Source: Kordiimonas pumila (lineage in GTDB: Bacteria; Pseudomonadota; Alphaproteobacteria; Sphingomonadales; Kordiimonadaceae). Taken from it: a DNA stretch of 64,000 nt. The DNA is taken from contig NZ_CP061205.1 in the NCBI RefSeq assembly GCF_015240255.1, positions 3,977,659-4,041,658 on the forward strand, read 5' to 3'. A program made the position numbers and the translations under genes. The notes beneath the pieces are model-generated. The model saw only the letters and a list, made by a program, of their open reading frames with translations. It was not told the origin of the DNA and ran no database searches. Positions 36,871 to 45,184 of this stretch are shown piece after piece (the stretch's first letter is position 1; each line of letters opens with the position of its first letter).

Positions 36871-36960
36871 GGAGTCGTGGCCGAGCGGTTTAAGGCGCAC
36901 GCCTGGAAAGCGTGTTGGGTGGCAACGCCCTCGAGGGTTCGAATCCCTCCGGCTCCTCCA
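36871..36960 (+). tRNA. tRNA-Ser (anticodon GGA)
   Basis: A 90-base tRNA with encoded CCA. The acceptor stem is GGAGTCG with CGGCTCC (one G-U), the D arm contains GGCCGAGCGGTTTAAGGC, and the anticodon stem CACGC/GCGTG encloses loop CTGGAAA, giving anticodon GGA (codons UCC/UCU). A class II long variable arm (TTGGGTGGCAACGCCC...) and GGTTCGAATCC T arm follow. The discriminator base before CCA is T rather than the G usual in serine tRNAs. Confidence 0.95.
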
Positions 36961-37311
36961 TTTATTCGCAAACCATGTAGTTACAACCTTGTGAAACTAG
37001 CTTGCCTCATGCGCTAGCTTTTACCACCATCCTATGAACCGTACACCCATTTTATCGCATGTAACGGTATCGCCAGTTCGCGTTCCCTTGTCACTCCATA
37101 ATATTGAAGAATTACGCCTGAAGCGAGGTATCAGTATCTGCTCCGAAAGCGCTCCGGGTAAAAATTTACTAATATGGGTAAGCTATATGCATATCGGTGC
37201 AAAAGCCTTGCACCGCAAGCCCTCCTTTATACACAGTTAAGAGCCTGCTTATCCATATTTAGGAGATAACCTGGAAAGCAGATTACTTTAAACAGCATGG
37301 AGGGAGATAAA
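36961..37311. other. gap after tRNA-Ser
   Basis: A 351-base stretch with no convincing gene. A weak stem CTAGC/GCTAG (36997-37017) followed by TTTT could end the tRNA transcript. A 68-codon frame at 37034-37240 has no protein-like character. GGAGGGA at 37299-37305 is the binding site of the next gene. Confidence 0.5.
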
Positions 37312-38025
37312 ATGCGCACAGTTAAATTATGGATGGGCCTAGGAGTTGCTACAGTTATTCCTGCAACAGATGCCCTGTTAGACCATATTGATCTTACAAC
37401 ACTTACACCTGCGATTTATGCCGCCAGTTACCTTGAGGGGGGTGAAGGCGGCGAAGGAGGAGAAAAAGCTGCAACAGATGAAGGCGGTGAGGGCGGTGAA
37501 GCAGGAGGGTCTGCTCCTGCTGTCGGCTTTTACGGCGACCTTGATGATGCTCTTGAAAAAATGTTTGGTGGTGAAGGCGGTGAGCACGGTGCCGGGCTGA
37601 GTAAAATGTGGCCTTCTGTTATTGCACCCGCCATGACAGGCGATCAGGTTAAACAAGCTATGACCGGCAGGACACTGGTTACACCGGCACATGTTGCATA
37701 CTATTTTTCGAAAAAAGGCAGTGTTGAAGGCTGGTATGCCGCATGGGAAAAACGTGACACTAAAGAATGTCCGGTCCCTGAAGTTGAAGACTTATATTTC
37801 TATGAAAAAGCAGCTGATACATGCTGGTATAATAATACCCTGCCCCTCAAAGGGTCATGGAAAGTTGATAACAACCAGCTCTGTATCGATGCCAAATGGA
37901 AGGGCGGTTCCGTTGACTCCTGCTGGTACGTAACAGTTTTACTTGATGATATAGCACTCTTTAAAACAGATGGTGATATTGAGGGCAAGGGCATGAAACT
38001 GCTCGACGGTAAAGTGCTCGACTAA
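37312..38025 (+). CDS. exported GGEGGE-repeat protein with a DUF995-like C-terminus
   Basis: A 237-aa protein with a hydrophobic N-terminus (probable signal). The central part has three glycine/glutamate clusters, EGGEGGEGGE (about 42-51), EGGEGGEAGG (about 57-66) and GGEGGEHG (about 86-93). The C-terminal half has AYYFSKKGSVEGWYAAWEK, SWKVDNNQLCIDAKW and DSCWYVTV, resembling the lipocalin-like DUF995 pattern with paired Cys. The acidic repeats could bind cations. ATG 37312 follows GGAGGGA; the earlier ATG at 37297 contains that site and is unlikely. It sits 55 bases before a PiuC-like gene. Function unknown. Confidence 0.72.
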   Translation: MRTVKLWMGLGVATVIPATDALLDHIDLTTLTPAIYAASYLEGGEGGEGGEKAATDEGGEGGEAGGSAPAVGFYGDLDDALEKMFGGEGGEHGAGLSKMWPSVIAPAMTGDQVKQAMTGRTLVTPAHVAYYFSKKGSVEGWYAAWEKRDTKECPVPEVEDLYFYEKAADTCWYNNTLPLKGSWKVDNNQLCIDAKWKGGSVDSCWYVTVLLDDIALFKTDGDIEGKGMKLLDGKVLD

Positions 38026-38035
38026 TCATTCCACA

Positions 38036-38062
38036 GGAAAGCAGAATGATTTTCTGCTTTCC
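38036..38062 (+). other. intergenic hairpin between the GGEGGE gene and the dioxygenase gene
   Basis: A perfect 11-bp stem (GGAAAGCAGAA at 38036-38046 with its complement at 38052-38062) around a 5-base loop, with no T-tract after it. It is more likely an RNA-stability or attenuating element within a two-gene transcript than a full terminator. Confidence 0.5.
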
Positions 38063-38080
38063 ACCCCTAAGGAGGCTTTA

Positions 38081-38752
38081 GTGCTTTTATGTATTGGTAG
38101 TATTTTGAAAGAACCTCAACTGGCTCTCCTTAAAAAGAAGCTTGCAAAGCAATCTTTCCTTGATGGCAAAGACACTGCTGGTTGGGCTGTTAAAAACATT
38201 AAAAGGAACGAACAGCTTTCAAAGAAAGCTACTACCTACGCAGATATACAACAGATGCTGCTAGCAGCCTTGCTAAGCCATGAGGTTTTTACATTAGCTG
38301 CGATGCCCCAAAAAGTCAGCCCGCTTTTAATCAGCCGCTATTCAAAAGGTATGGGATATGGAACACATGTGGATAACGCCTTAATGGGTGAAGGTGAAAA
38401 AATGCGAAGTGATATTTCCTTCACCTTATTCCTGTCTGACCCTGCTGATTATGAGGGCGGCGAACTTGTGCTGGAAGACTTTTCAGGAGAGCAGCCTTAC
38501 AAGCTACCGGCTGGATCTGTAATTTTATACCCTAGCACTATGTTACACCGTGTTGAGACAGTAACATTAGGAGAACGCCTTGTTGCTGTTGGCTGGATAC
38601 AAAGCCATATTAGAAGCTCGGAAAAACGACAAATTATCTTTGATCTTGAATCTGTTAAACGCGATATTTTTCAGGCTAGCGGTAAAACTGCACAATTTGA
38701 TACAATTGCAAAAACAGCCTCAAACCTCTGGCGCTTGTGGGCCGAAACATAA
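38081..38752 (+). CDS. PiuC/YbiX-type Fe(II)/2-oxoglutarate dioxygenase (PKHD-type hydroxylase)
   Basis: A 223-aa member of the PKHD-type hydroxylases. The iron ligands are His and Asp in GYGTHVDNAL and the later His in STMLHRVETV; the 2-oxoglutarate Arg lies in LGERLVAVGWIQSH. SDISFTLFLSDPADYEGGELVLE is diagnostic. PiuC-type genes usually accompany siderophore receptor genes under iron control; no receptor is adjacent here. The start is GTG 38081 with AAGGAGG at 38069-38075. Substrate unknown. Confidence 0.9.
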   Translation: MLLCIGSILKEPQLALLKKKLAKQSFLDGKDTAGWAVKNIKRNEQLSKKATTYADIQQMLLAALLSHEVFTLAAMPQKVSPLLISRYSKGMGYGTHVDNALMGEGEKMRSDISFTLFLSDPADYEGGELVLEDFSGEQPYKLPAGSVILYPSTMLHRVETVTLGERLVAVGWIQSHIRSSEKRQIIFDLESVKRDIFQASGKTAQFDTIAKTASNLWRLWAET

Positions 38753-38843
38753 AAGCTTAGTCCGTTTCATAGTTGTTAACCCTCTATCATGAGATCGATA
38801 AAACCTTACAATTATGGAGGGAAGTTTATAGGCGGCATGCGAA

Positions 38844-39518
38844 TTATGCAGCGATGAATTTAGCAGCTTCCGGGTTAGCTTCCAGCAAAAAAGCACACCA
38901 TTCTGCGAGATTTTTTTCCCGAACATATTGACGCAGCAAGCCTCTATTCCACTTATAGGTGGCCTGAGCTTGTGCTTGCAGTAAACTAATATCTTCTTCA
39001 GTCATTTCATCATACAAAACAATACCTAAGTGTAATCTCGACAGAAGAATATAAGGCTCGAAGGGAGCCGTGGTAACTGACATGTGCCACGCCTCAAGGG
39101 CTTTTAAGCGCACCCCATCATCTCCGCCGGTCCTTAAGCGTGCAAAACTAAGGCGCAGCCATGCAAACGTATTTAAGGGTGCAAGAGAAAGTGTTTTCTC
39201 AAGGCTTTCAATCGCTTTTTCCGTATACTGCGTTTTTAGTGCGCGATCCTGCTCCACGGTAGCACGTGCGAGAAACACTGTGGCGAGGTCAGAGTAAGCT
39301 TTTGGGTGATCAACAAAGGAAACTGCCTGCTCACGAGAATTCTGCGCAATATCTAAGTCTTCTACTGAAACATCACCACCCGAATTAAGCCGTTCAACAA
39401 TCGGGGTGCCCGGCACGAGCATAAGTTCTGCTAGAAAACGCGGAAAGGCCATATAGAGCATCAACAGTGATGCCCCGAGCAAAAAGATCGTCAGTATATT
39501 TAGCTTTTTCAGTGCCAT
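38844..39518 (-). CDS. membrane-anchored TPR-like protein of the exopolysaccharide operon
   Basis: A 224-aa protein with one N-terminal helix (ILTIFLLGASLLMLYMAF) and a helical-repeat body: AYSDLATVFLARATVEQDRALKTQYTEKAIESLEKTLSLAPLNTFAWLRLSFARL fits tetratricopeptide repeats. It lies 10 bases after the tyrosine kinase gene and is the last gene of the export operon. It may act as a scaffold for the export complex; no family name can be given. Confidence 0.68.
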   Translation of the reverse strand: MALKKLNILTIFLLGASLLMLYMAFPRFLAELMLVPGTPIVERLNSGGDVSVEDLDIAQNSREQAVSFVDHPKAYSDLATVFLARATVEQDRALKTQYTEKAIESLEKTLSLAPLNTFAWLRLSFARLRTGGDDGVRLKALEAWHMSVTTAPFEPYILLSRLHLGIVLYDEMTEEDISLLQAQAQATYKWNRGLLRQYVREKNLAEWCAFLLEANPEAAKFIAA

Positions 39519-39527
39519 AACACTGGC

Positions 39528-41786
39528 CTAATTTGTATAATAACCGCTCTTGGTGCCGTAATAATACCCTTGGTCCCCATAGCCATAACCTTGATGCCGT
39601 TTAACATCTACTTGCGTGAGGATTGCCCCTGCCAAATAACCGCCCGTTTGGTGTAACTGTTTCACAGCATTCTTTACTGTGCCTTTTGTGGTTTTTTCCC
39701 ACTGTACAGCAAAAACCATAGCATCAACATGCTTGGAAATAACCATCACATCAGATACCGCAAGTACAGGGGGGGTATCAACAATCACAAGGTCATATTG
39801 CAGCCGAGCTTCTTTTAGAAAAAGCTCAAACTCTTTTGAATTGAACAATCTCTGCGGATCATCTTCCTTATCTGCCCACAACACATGGATGTTAGAAACA
39901 GCATCCTTGAATATTTTCAAATCACCACTTGTTGCAGACCTGCCGAGCACATCGTTAAGACACGCAAATTGCCGATCAATATCCATACGTTTACGCATGA
40001 CTGGGCGCCGCATATCAGCTTCCACGAGCAAAACCTTCATCCCCGAACGACCCAGCGTATGTGCAAGACATATCCCTGCTGTTGACTTACCCTCGCCAGG
40101 CACAGATGACGTAATAGCCATCAGCTTTGGTATCGTGCCGCTAGCACTGGAAAACATTAAAGATGCGTGGATATTACGGTGTGCCTCTGAAAAGGAGGAT
40201 GTGGGTTTGGCAAGCAGATAGCCCTCAGGCCCCTGATTTTTTAGTACACTTCTGCCAATTAGCGGGATCATGCCAAGGCCGCGCAAGCCAAGATCATGCC
40301 TTAATTGATCAAAGTTCCTATATCCATTGTCAAGTGCCTCAAGCAGGAAGGCCAACCCAATTCCCACGACACCACCTGCAAACAATACCAGTAATAGTAT
40401 TAGTTTCTTTTTCGGAAAAGAAGCAAGAGTTGGAACATCTGCCTCTGAAATAATACGTGTGTCTGCCTGTTGCATCCCGTCCTGCGATGATGTTTCCTTA
40501 AACCGTGTCAGGAATGTCTCCAGAAGGAGCCTGTTAGCCTCTGCCTCGCGGTCTAACTCACGCATCTGAACCTGAGAGCGGCTCACGGAAAAGCTTTCGC
40601 TTTTCAGAGTTGCCATGTTTTGCTCAAGGCTGCGAACACGTATTGCAGCCACCTCAGCTTCAGCCCTGATGCTTGCAACAATTTTCTCGATTTCACTATT
40701 AATTTTATTCTGAATATCAGCGGCTTCTGCCTGCACATTAATCATACGTGGGTGTTTTGGCCCGTATTTTGTGCCTAATTCTGCGCGCTTACGCTGAACC
40801 TCAGATTCCTGTTCTTTCAAACGCTGAATAAGCGGCGACTGCAAAACCTCTAAAAGGCCTGATTCAGCCAACTTCCCGTCCCGCGCATTCTGTTCAATAC
40901 GCTGCTGACGTGCTTCAGAGCGGGCCAGCTCCGTGCGGGCGTCAACCAACTGTGAGTTTAACTGTGCCAACTGCTGCTCATTCACAAGACCCGCATTTTT
41001 GGTCTGGATAAGCTGGTTCTTTTCCCGAAATTGCTGCGCAGCCTGTTCGCTCTCTCGCACTTTTTCACGAAGCTGAAAAACACGCTCATTAAGCCACTCG
41101 TTAGCGCGCTGTGTTGCTTCAAACTTTACCTCTAATTGATCTGTAAGATAAAGATCGGAGAGTGTGTTAGCAAGTTTTGCAGATTTTTTAGGATCAATGG
41201 TCTCAAATGCGACTTCAATACTATACGATCGCGCAGGGTTAATGATAGTAAGGCTGCCTGAAACACTGTCTATCACTTTAGCCCTGATGGCTGTTTCAAT
41301 TTCTTCATCAGATCTAGTATCTTTTTGCCGGCCAAGGATCGCATCTACCCACGCATCAGGAAGGTATGAAAATGGGTTTAAATAGCTAAGAAAGCCTTTT
41401 TTTGTATTAAGGGCCGCATTAAACTCTGGGTCTTTCACAAGGTTTAATTTATCAACCATTTTACCCAGAAGCCTGCGTGACTTCAGTACATCGATCTCTG
41501 TCTTGATTGCCGCAACGTCAGTTCCAAGACCGGACATAACAGCCTCAAGATCAACAACACTGCTCTTTCGTGTTTCAATAGCCAGCAAACTTGTTGCTGT
41601 GTAGCGCGGTGTAAGTTGCACTACAATGATGAGCGCCAGAACAACACAAAATACCGTTGTATTGACAATAACCCATTTACGCCGCCACAGCACCATCAAC
41701 AAAGCGCGGATATCAAGGATATCGTCATCGGCTATAGGCGTATTAATATTTTGAGAACTATCTTGTCCTGGTTGGTTATCATACAT
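39528..41786 (-). CDS. Wzc/GumC-like polysaccharide co-polymerase with tyrosine autokinase domain
   Basis: A 752-aa fusion: an N-terminal Wzz domain with its first helix (WVIVNTTVFCVVLALIIVVQL), a long periplasmic coiled-coil region (about residues 200-430), a second helix (LILLLVLFAGGVVGIGLAFLLEAL), and a cytosolic BY-kinase. Walker A is SSVPGEGKST, Walker A' VLLVEADMRRP and Walker B LVIVDTPPVLAVSD. The tyrosine-rich tail (GYGYGDQGYYYGTKSGYYTN) is the autophosphorylation cluster. It regulates chain length and export of an exopolysaccharide, partnered by the Wza-like gene just upstream in the operon. Confidence 0.93.
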   Translation of the reverse strand: MYDNQPGQDSSQNINTPIADDDILDIRALLMVLWRRKWVIVNTTVFCVVLALIIVVQLTPRYTATSLLAIETRKSSVVDLEAVMSGLGTDVAAIKTEIDVLKSRRLLGKMVDKLNLVKDPEFNAALNTKKGFLSYLNPFSYLPDAWVDAILGRQKDTRSDEEIETAIRAKVIDSVSGSLTIINPARSYSIEVAFETIDPKKSAKLANTLSDLYLTDQLEVKFEATQRANEWLNERVFQLREKVRESEQAAQQFREKNQLIQTKNAGLVNEQQLAQLNSQLVDARTELARSEARQQRIEQNARDGKLAESGLLEVLQSPLIQRLKEQESEVQRKRAELGTKYGPKHPRMINVQAEAADIQNKINSEIEKIVASIRAEAEVAAIRVRSLEQNMATLKSESFSVSRSQVQMRELDREAEANRLLLETFLTRFKETSSQDGMQQADTRIISEADVPTLASFPKKKLILLLVLFAGGVVGIGLAFLLEALDNGYRNFDQLRHDLGLRGLGMIPLIGRSVLKNQGPEGYLLAKPTSSFSEAHRNIHASLMFSSASGTIPKLMAITSSVPGEGKSTAGICLAHTLGRSGMKVLLVEADMRRPVMRKRMDIDRQFACLNDVLGRSATSGDLKIFKDAVSNIHVLWADKEDDPQRLFNSKEFELFLKEARLQYDLVIVDTPPVLAVSDVMVISKHVDAMVFAVQWEKTTKGTVKNAVKQLHQTGGYLAGAILTQVDVKRHQGYGYGDQGYYYGTKSGYYTN

Positions 41787-41807
41787 GTGAAAATGCCTGA
41801 ATAATGA

Positions 41808-42344
41808 CTAAAAGAAACGCTCATCTACACGAATAATATCACCCGGCAATACCTTTGCAGTGATATCAACGGTAATTTTTTGCTCACTACCATCAACTTT
41901 TCTGGTGATTTCTATTTTTTTCTTATTAGCGCGATATGTAAAGCCTGAAGCAAGAGCAACGGCATTAAGAACGGTCATATCGTTTACATAAGGATAACTC
42001 CCTGGCTTATCAACCTCACCGAGAATATAAAAGGGCCGGTAATTAAGCACCTCAAGGTTCACACGCGGATTAATAAGATACTCAGGAGACAGCAAATCAG
42101 CAATCATAGCTTCGGCATTGGTAACATTTTTGCCACCAACAATAACATTGCCAATAAGAGGAAGAGAGATTTTGCCACTTCCATCAATTTCAAACTCACC
42201 AGAGAGATCTTCCTCACCGTAAACGGTTACACGGATCTGATCTCCGGCACCTAATTGGTACTCAAGGCTATCAATTGACTGAGCAAAAACAGCGACCGAA
42301 ATGCCGATCGCTGCTAAAATGGTAATAAAAAAGCACTTAATCAT
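41808..42344 (-). CDS. Wza-like polysaccharide export protein
   Basis: A 178-aa exported protein with a signal peptide (CFFITILAAIGISVAVFAQ). A polysaccharide export domain follows: YQLGAGDQIRVTVYGEEDLSGEFEIDGSGKISLPLIGNV ... LLSPEYLINPRVNLEVLNYRPFYILGEVDKPGSYPY, then an SLBB-type segment. It is a short Wza-type periplasmic/outer-membrane component lacking a visible lipobox. Start at ATG 42344; an upstream frame to 42392 would spoil the signal. Confidence 0.88.
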   Translation of the reverse strand: MIKCFFITILAAIGISVAVFAQSIDSLEYQLGAGDQIRVTVYGEEDLSGEFEIDGSGKISLPLIGNVIVGGKNVTNAEAMIADLLSPEYLINPRVNLEVLNYRPFYILGEVDKPGSYPYVNDMTVLNAVALASGFTYRANKKKIEITRKVDGSEQKITVDITAKVLPGDIIRVDERFF

Positions 42345-42404
42345 TGTCAGAGGTATTCCATTATAACGTAAGTTGAAGCCCATTTGCCCCAACTTACGAA
42401 TATG

Positions 42405-43691
42405 TTACCACTGTGCAGTCAGGCTAGCAATAACAGCGTGACGATCATAATCCTGAGCAAGCGCAGTTGTATTACGATTATCAAAGGAATAGTTAAGACC
42501 AAGTGCCAAATTACGGTTCATCAAATACTTAGCGCCTAAACCAAGCTTGGTAACTTCATCGTCACGCACCGTATTAACAAAATCCATTTTGTTATATGAG
42601 GCAGAGGCTCTCAAAAGCAGGTTTCTTTGAAGCTCGTGCTCAACACTAACTGAGTAAAGCGTGGATAAAATGCCTGCCGCAGGAACAGTAACACCTAATC
42701 CATTATCAGCACTTAACGTCGTTTCTGTCACTGTCCTGTCAACACCTACACGTACAGATGTAAGGCCTGTTGCATTCCACAAGAGAGAGGCACCAAACTT
42801 AAAGTCACTAACATCTTCCAGAATATCAGCGTCAAAGTCACGTTTCACATAACCAACGTATACTTCGCCTTCTGTTTTACCGCCAACTTTAAAGGCCGCA
42901 CCACCAACAACATCCCAGCCGTCTGAATCGCGGAGTGGGCCACCGTCTTCACGGCTATCAACATATTCAACTGCAGTTGTAGTGAATTTAACAAAGGCTT
43001 CATAATCTTCGTTCATGTGGTAACCAACACGAACGGAACCCCAATATTGTTCGCGGTCACGGTCATCATTATTTAAAATGCCACCGCCAATAAGGCTAGC
43101 ATCGTCAAAATCACGCTTTTCGTATCTGCCATCAGCCGCGAAAGAAATCAGGCCTTCATCGCGCTTGTAACCAGCTGCCGCTTTTAGCAGTGAATATTTA
43201 GTATATTCAGCAGCAGCACCGTTGTTATCTGGTGAACCACGATCTTCGTGCTCATCAGCATACGAAAGGTCCATCGTCACACTAGAACCGCGAGAAATAT
43301 CAACACGACCAGAGGTGCCAACTTTAAAATCTTCGTAGTCTTCAGCGCCGTTGTCTGCATACCGACCAAGCTTAGCGTCTGCAAAGAAAGAGAAAAAGTT
43401 GTTATTCCAGTCAGATGCAAACCTGAAGGATGGTTTTACAATCGCGATGTAATCATCAACTTCAGAGCCGTCTGTTGCATAAATATTGGAATCATATTTG
43501 GCATCAACCACTACCTTTGGGTAGAAAAGAAAGCTGCCAGAACGAACGCCCGGCGCATCAAAATCAGGGCGCGCGCGCTCATAAACAGATGTCACCTTAG
43601 CGCCGTCATCGTCTTGTGCGACCGCTGCAGGTACTAGAATTGTTGTGCCAAGCAGCGCAGCCACAGCGCCTTTGATAACCGAATGTTTCAT
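42405..43691 (-). CDS. outer-membrane beta-barrel protein of the exopolysaccharide operon
   Basis: A 428-aa protein with a cleavable signal (GAVAALLGTTILVPAAVAQ) followed by repeated amphipathic strands with Asp/Asn-rich turns, ending in the aromatic-terminated ASLTAQW typical of BAM-inserted barrels. The pattern of regular strands (FFSFFADAKLGRYADNGAEDYEDF, VTMDLSYADEHEDRG) matches the BBP2/GumB-associated barrel group. As first gene of the operon before Wza and Wzc homologues, it probably forms the export channel. ATG at 43691 gives the clean signal. Confidence 0.82.
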   Translation of the reverse strand: MKHSVIKGAVAALLGTTILVPAAVAQDDDGAKVTSVYERARPDFDAPGVRSGSFLFYPKVVVDAKYDSNIYATDGSEVDDYIAIVKPSFRFASDWNNNFFSFFADAKLGRYADNGAEDYEDFKVGTSGRVDISRGSSVTMDLSYADEHEDRGSPDNNGAAAEYTKYSLLKAAAGYKRDEGLISFAADGRYEKRDFDDASLIGGGILNNDDRDREQYWGSVRVGYHMNEDYEAFVKFTTTAVEYVDSREDGGPLRDSDGWDVVGGAAFKVGGKTEGEVYVGYVKRDFDADILEDVSDFKFGASLLWNATGLTSVRVGVDRTVTETTLSADNGLGVTVPAAGILSTLYSVSVEHELQRNLLLRASASYNKMDFVNTVRDDEVTKLGLGAKYLMNRNLALGLNYSFDNRNTTALAQDYDRHAVIASLTAQW

Positions 43692-43877
43692 CTTAAATAC
43701 CCCAATTGATCTAAATTTAGCCGGATACGTACGGCAAATATTTAACAAGCATTTACTAAATACACAAAATATAACTCATAAATCTAGGCCTTTCGATACG
43801 ATAGTCTTTTGAAAAAGTCTAGGTTTTTTATTGTGTTGCAAAACTGTTACATCATAGTGACACAATTACACTTTTAC

Positions 43878-44645
43878 TTAAGTTGATATAAAATTCACTG
43901 TATCATTTTGTAAAATAGCCGCAGTTAAGTGACCGGTTGCAAAAGCACCCGTATCTACAGCAATGCGGTTATTGTATATTTTGGGGGATGAAACACCCGT
44001 GTGCCCATGCACTACTGTTCTGCCAAAATCAAACTCTGTTTCCGTAAACTCGCGCCGAATACCAAGTTTATCGCTGCGCCTTTGCGCACCAAAAGGTAAG
44101 CCTGGCCTTAGGCCTGCATGCACAAAAACATAATCGCCAAGCTCATAATGCTCCAGCAAGCCCTTCAAAAACCGCTGATGGCTGTCAGGCATAGCCTTAA
44201 CCAGATCGCTCGATGCTTTTCCCAGCACCTCAATATCTGGATTATCAGGGAGCAACACACCATAACTGGCAAGCGTTGCTATACCCCCCACATTCAGCCA
44301 CGCCGTGTTTTCGGCAGGGTCATCCATAAAGCCAAGCATCATATCTTCATGATTACCGGCTAAAAATTTAAACCCCACACCCCTCACATCGAGCTTAAGC
44401 AGCAAATCAATAACTTCGCGGCTATGAAAGCCACGATCAACATAATCACCTAAAAAAATAATTTTAACCGAATTAAAGTCTTTTCTTTCAGCCATATCAG
44501 CCATGATTTTTTTGAGCAGTGTTTGCAATAAATCAACGCGGCCATGCACATCGCCGATTGCATAAACCAAAACACCCTCTGGTACACGGCGAACCGGCAC
44601 AGATGGCTTTTCTTTTTTACCTATTATTTTGCGCCAAAAAGACAC
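43878..44645 (-). CDS. calcineurin-like serine/threonine protein phosphatase
   Basis: A 255-aa PPP-family metallophosphatase: motifs GDVHGR (about 32-37), GDYVDRG (about 66-72) and GNHED (about 97-101), then HAGLRPGLP and VVHGHTG supplying the remaining metal ligands. These enzymes remove phosphate from proteins or dinucleotides (compare ApaH/PrpA). It lies behind the exopolysaccharide operon in the same direction, but 186 bases upstream of it, so no firm link. Confidence 0.88.
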   Translation of the reverse strand: MSFWRKIIGKKEKPSVPVRRVPEGVLVYAIGDVHGRVDLLQTLLKKIMADMAERKDFNSVKIIFLGDYVDRGFHSREVIDLLLKLDVRGVGFKFLAGNHEDMMLGFMDDPAENTAWLNVGGIATLASYGVLLPDNPDIEVLGKASSDLVKAMPDSHQRFLKGLLEHYELGDYVFVHAGLRPGLPFGAQRRSDKLGIRREFTETEFDFGRTVVHGHTGVSSPKIYNNRIAVDTGAFATGHLTAAILQNDTVNFIST

Positions 44646-44683
44646 AGAAACATAATCCTTAGAAAGACTTATTATTATAAGAA

Positions 44684-44709
44684 AAAGGCGAAGATCGATC
44701 TTCGCCTTT
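44684..44709 (-). terminator. palindromic intrinsic terminator of the alkyltransferase-like gene
   Basis: A 26-bp perfect palindrome: AAAGGCGAAGATC (44684-44696) is followed at once by its complement. Read leftwards it continues into TTTTTC, so it terminates transcription arriving from the gene at 44778-45158. Confidence 0.75.
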
Positions 44710-44777
44710 CAAAAACTATACGGTGCTTCGATAGAAAAAGCAAACCAAGGCTAAGGCGGCCTGTTTAACTTCATCGT

Positions 44778-45158
44778 TCAGGATGGCCATTTGGCTTGGC
44801 ATTCCATATACTCAATAAAATCAAAACCTGCACGCAAAAGCCAATCTTCAGTTGGCCCTTGCCAACGGACCAAAGACCATGTCACTTTTCCAAAAGCCGA
44901 GAAAAGCACACCCTCTTCTTCTAAAAGTTCACGTTGCCGATTACTACCGGGCCTATCGCTGACCTTACCTGCTGAATTAATGACACGGTGCCAAGGAATA
45001 TTTTTTCCTTCAGGGGTCGCTGCCATGGCAAAACCAACAATGCGCGGCGTTACGCCAGACAGCAGGCTGGCAATCATGCCGTAACTCGCAACCTGCCCTG
45101 AAGGGATTTGGCGAACAAGATCATAAACGGCCTGAAAGTTCTTCCCTGTCATATTCAA
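44778..45158 (-). CDS. alkyltransferase-like (ATL) DNA-repair protein
   Basis: A 126-aa MGMT-fold protein with the C-terminal DNA-binding domain (FQAVYDLVRQIPSGQVASYGMIASLLSG, RIVGFAMAATPEGKNIPWHRVINSAGKVSDRPG, RELLEEEGV). The active-site PCHRV of O6-alkylguanine transferases is PWHRV here, so the alkyl-accepting Cys is replaced by Trp. That is the defining feature of ATL proteins, which bind O6-alkylguanine and hand it to nucleotide excision repair. It follows the serine ammonia-lyase gene in the same direction, 26 bases apart. Confidence 0.9.
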   Translation of the reverse strand: MNMTGKNFQAVYDLVRQIPSGQVASYGMIASLLSGVTPRIVGFAMAATPEGKNIPWHRVINSAGKVSDRPGSNRQRELLEEEGVLFSAFGKVTWSLVRWQGPTEDWLLRAGFDFIEYMECQAKWPS

Positions 45159-45184
45159 ATCTTATTTGAAACAACCATGCTGCA

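Noticed and set aside
37034..37240. 68-codon frame after tRNA-Ser
   Set aside because: No ribosome binding site of note, no membrane, signal or domain pattern; composition looks random.
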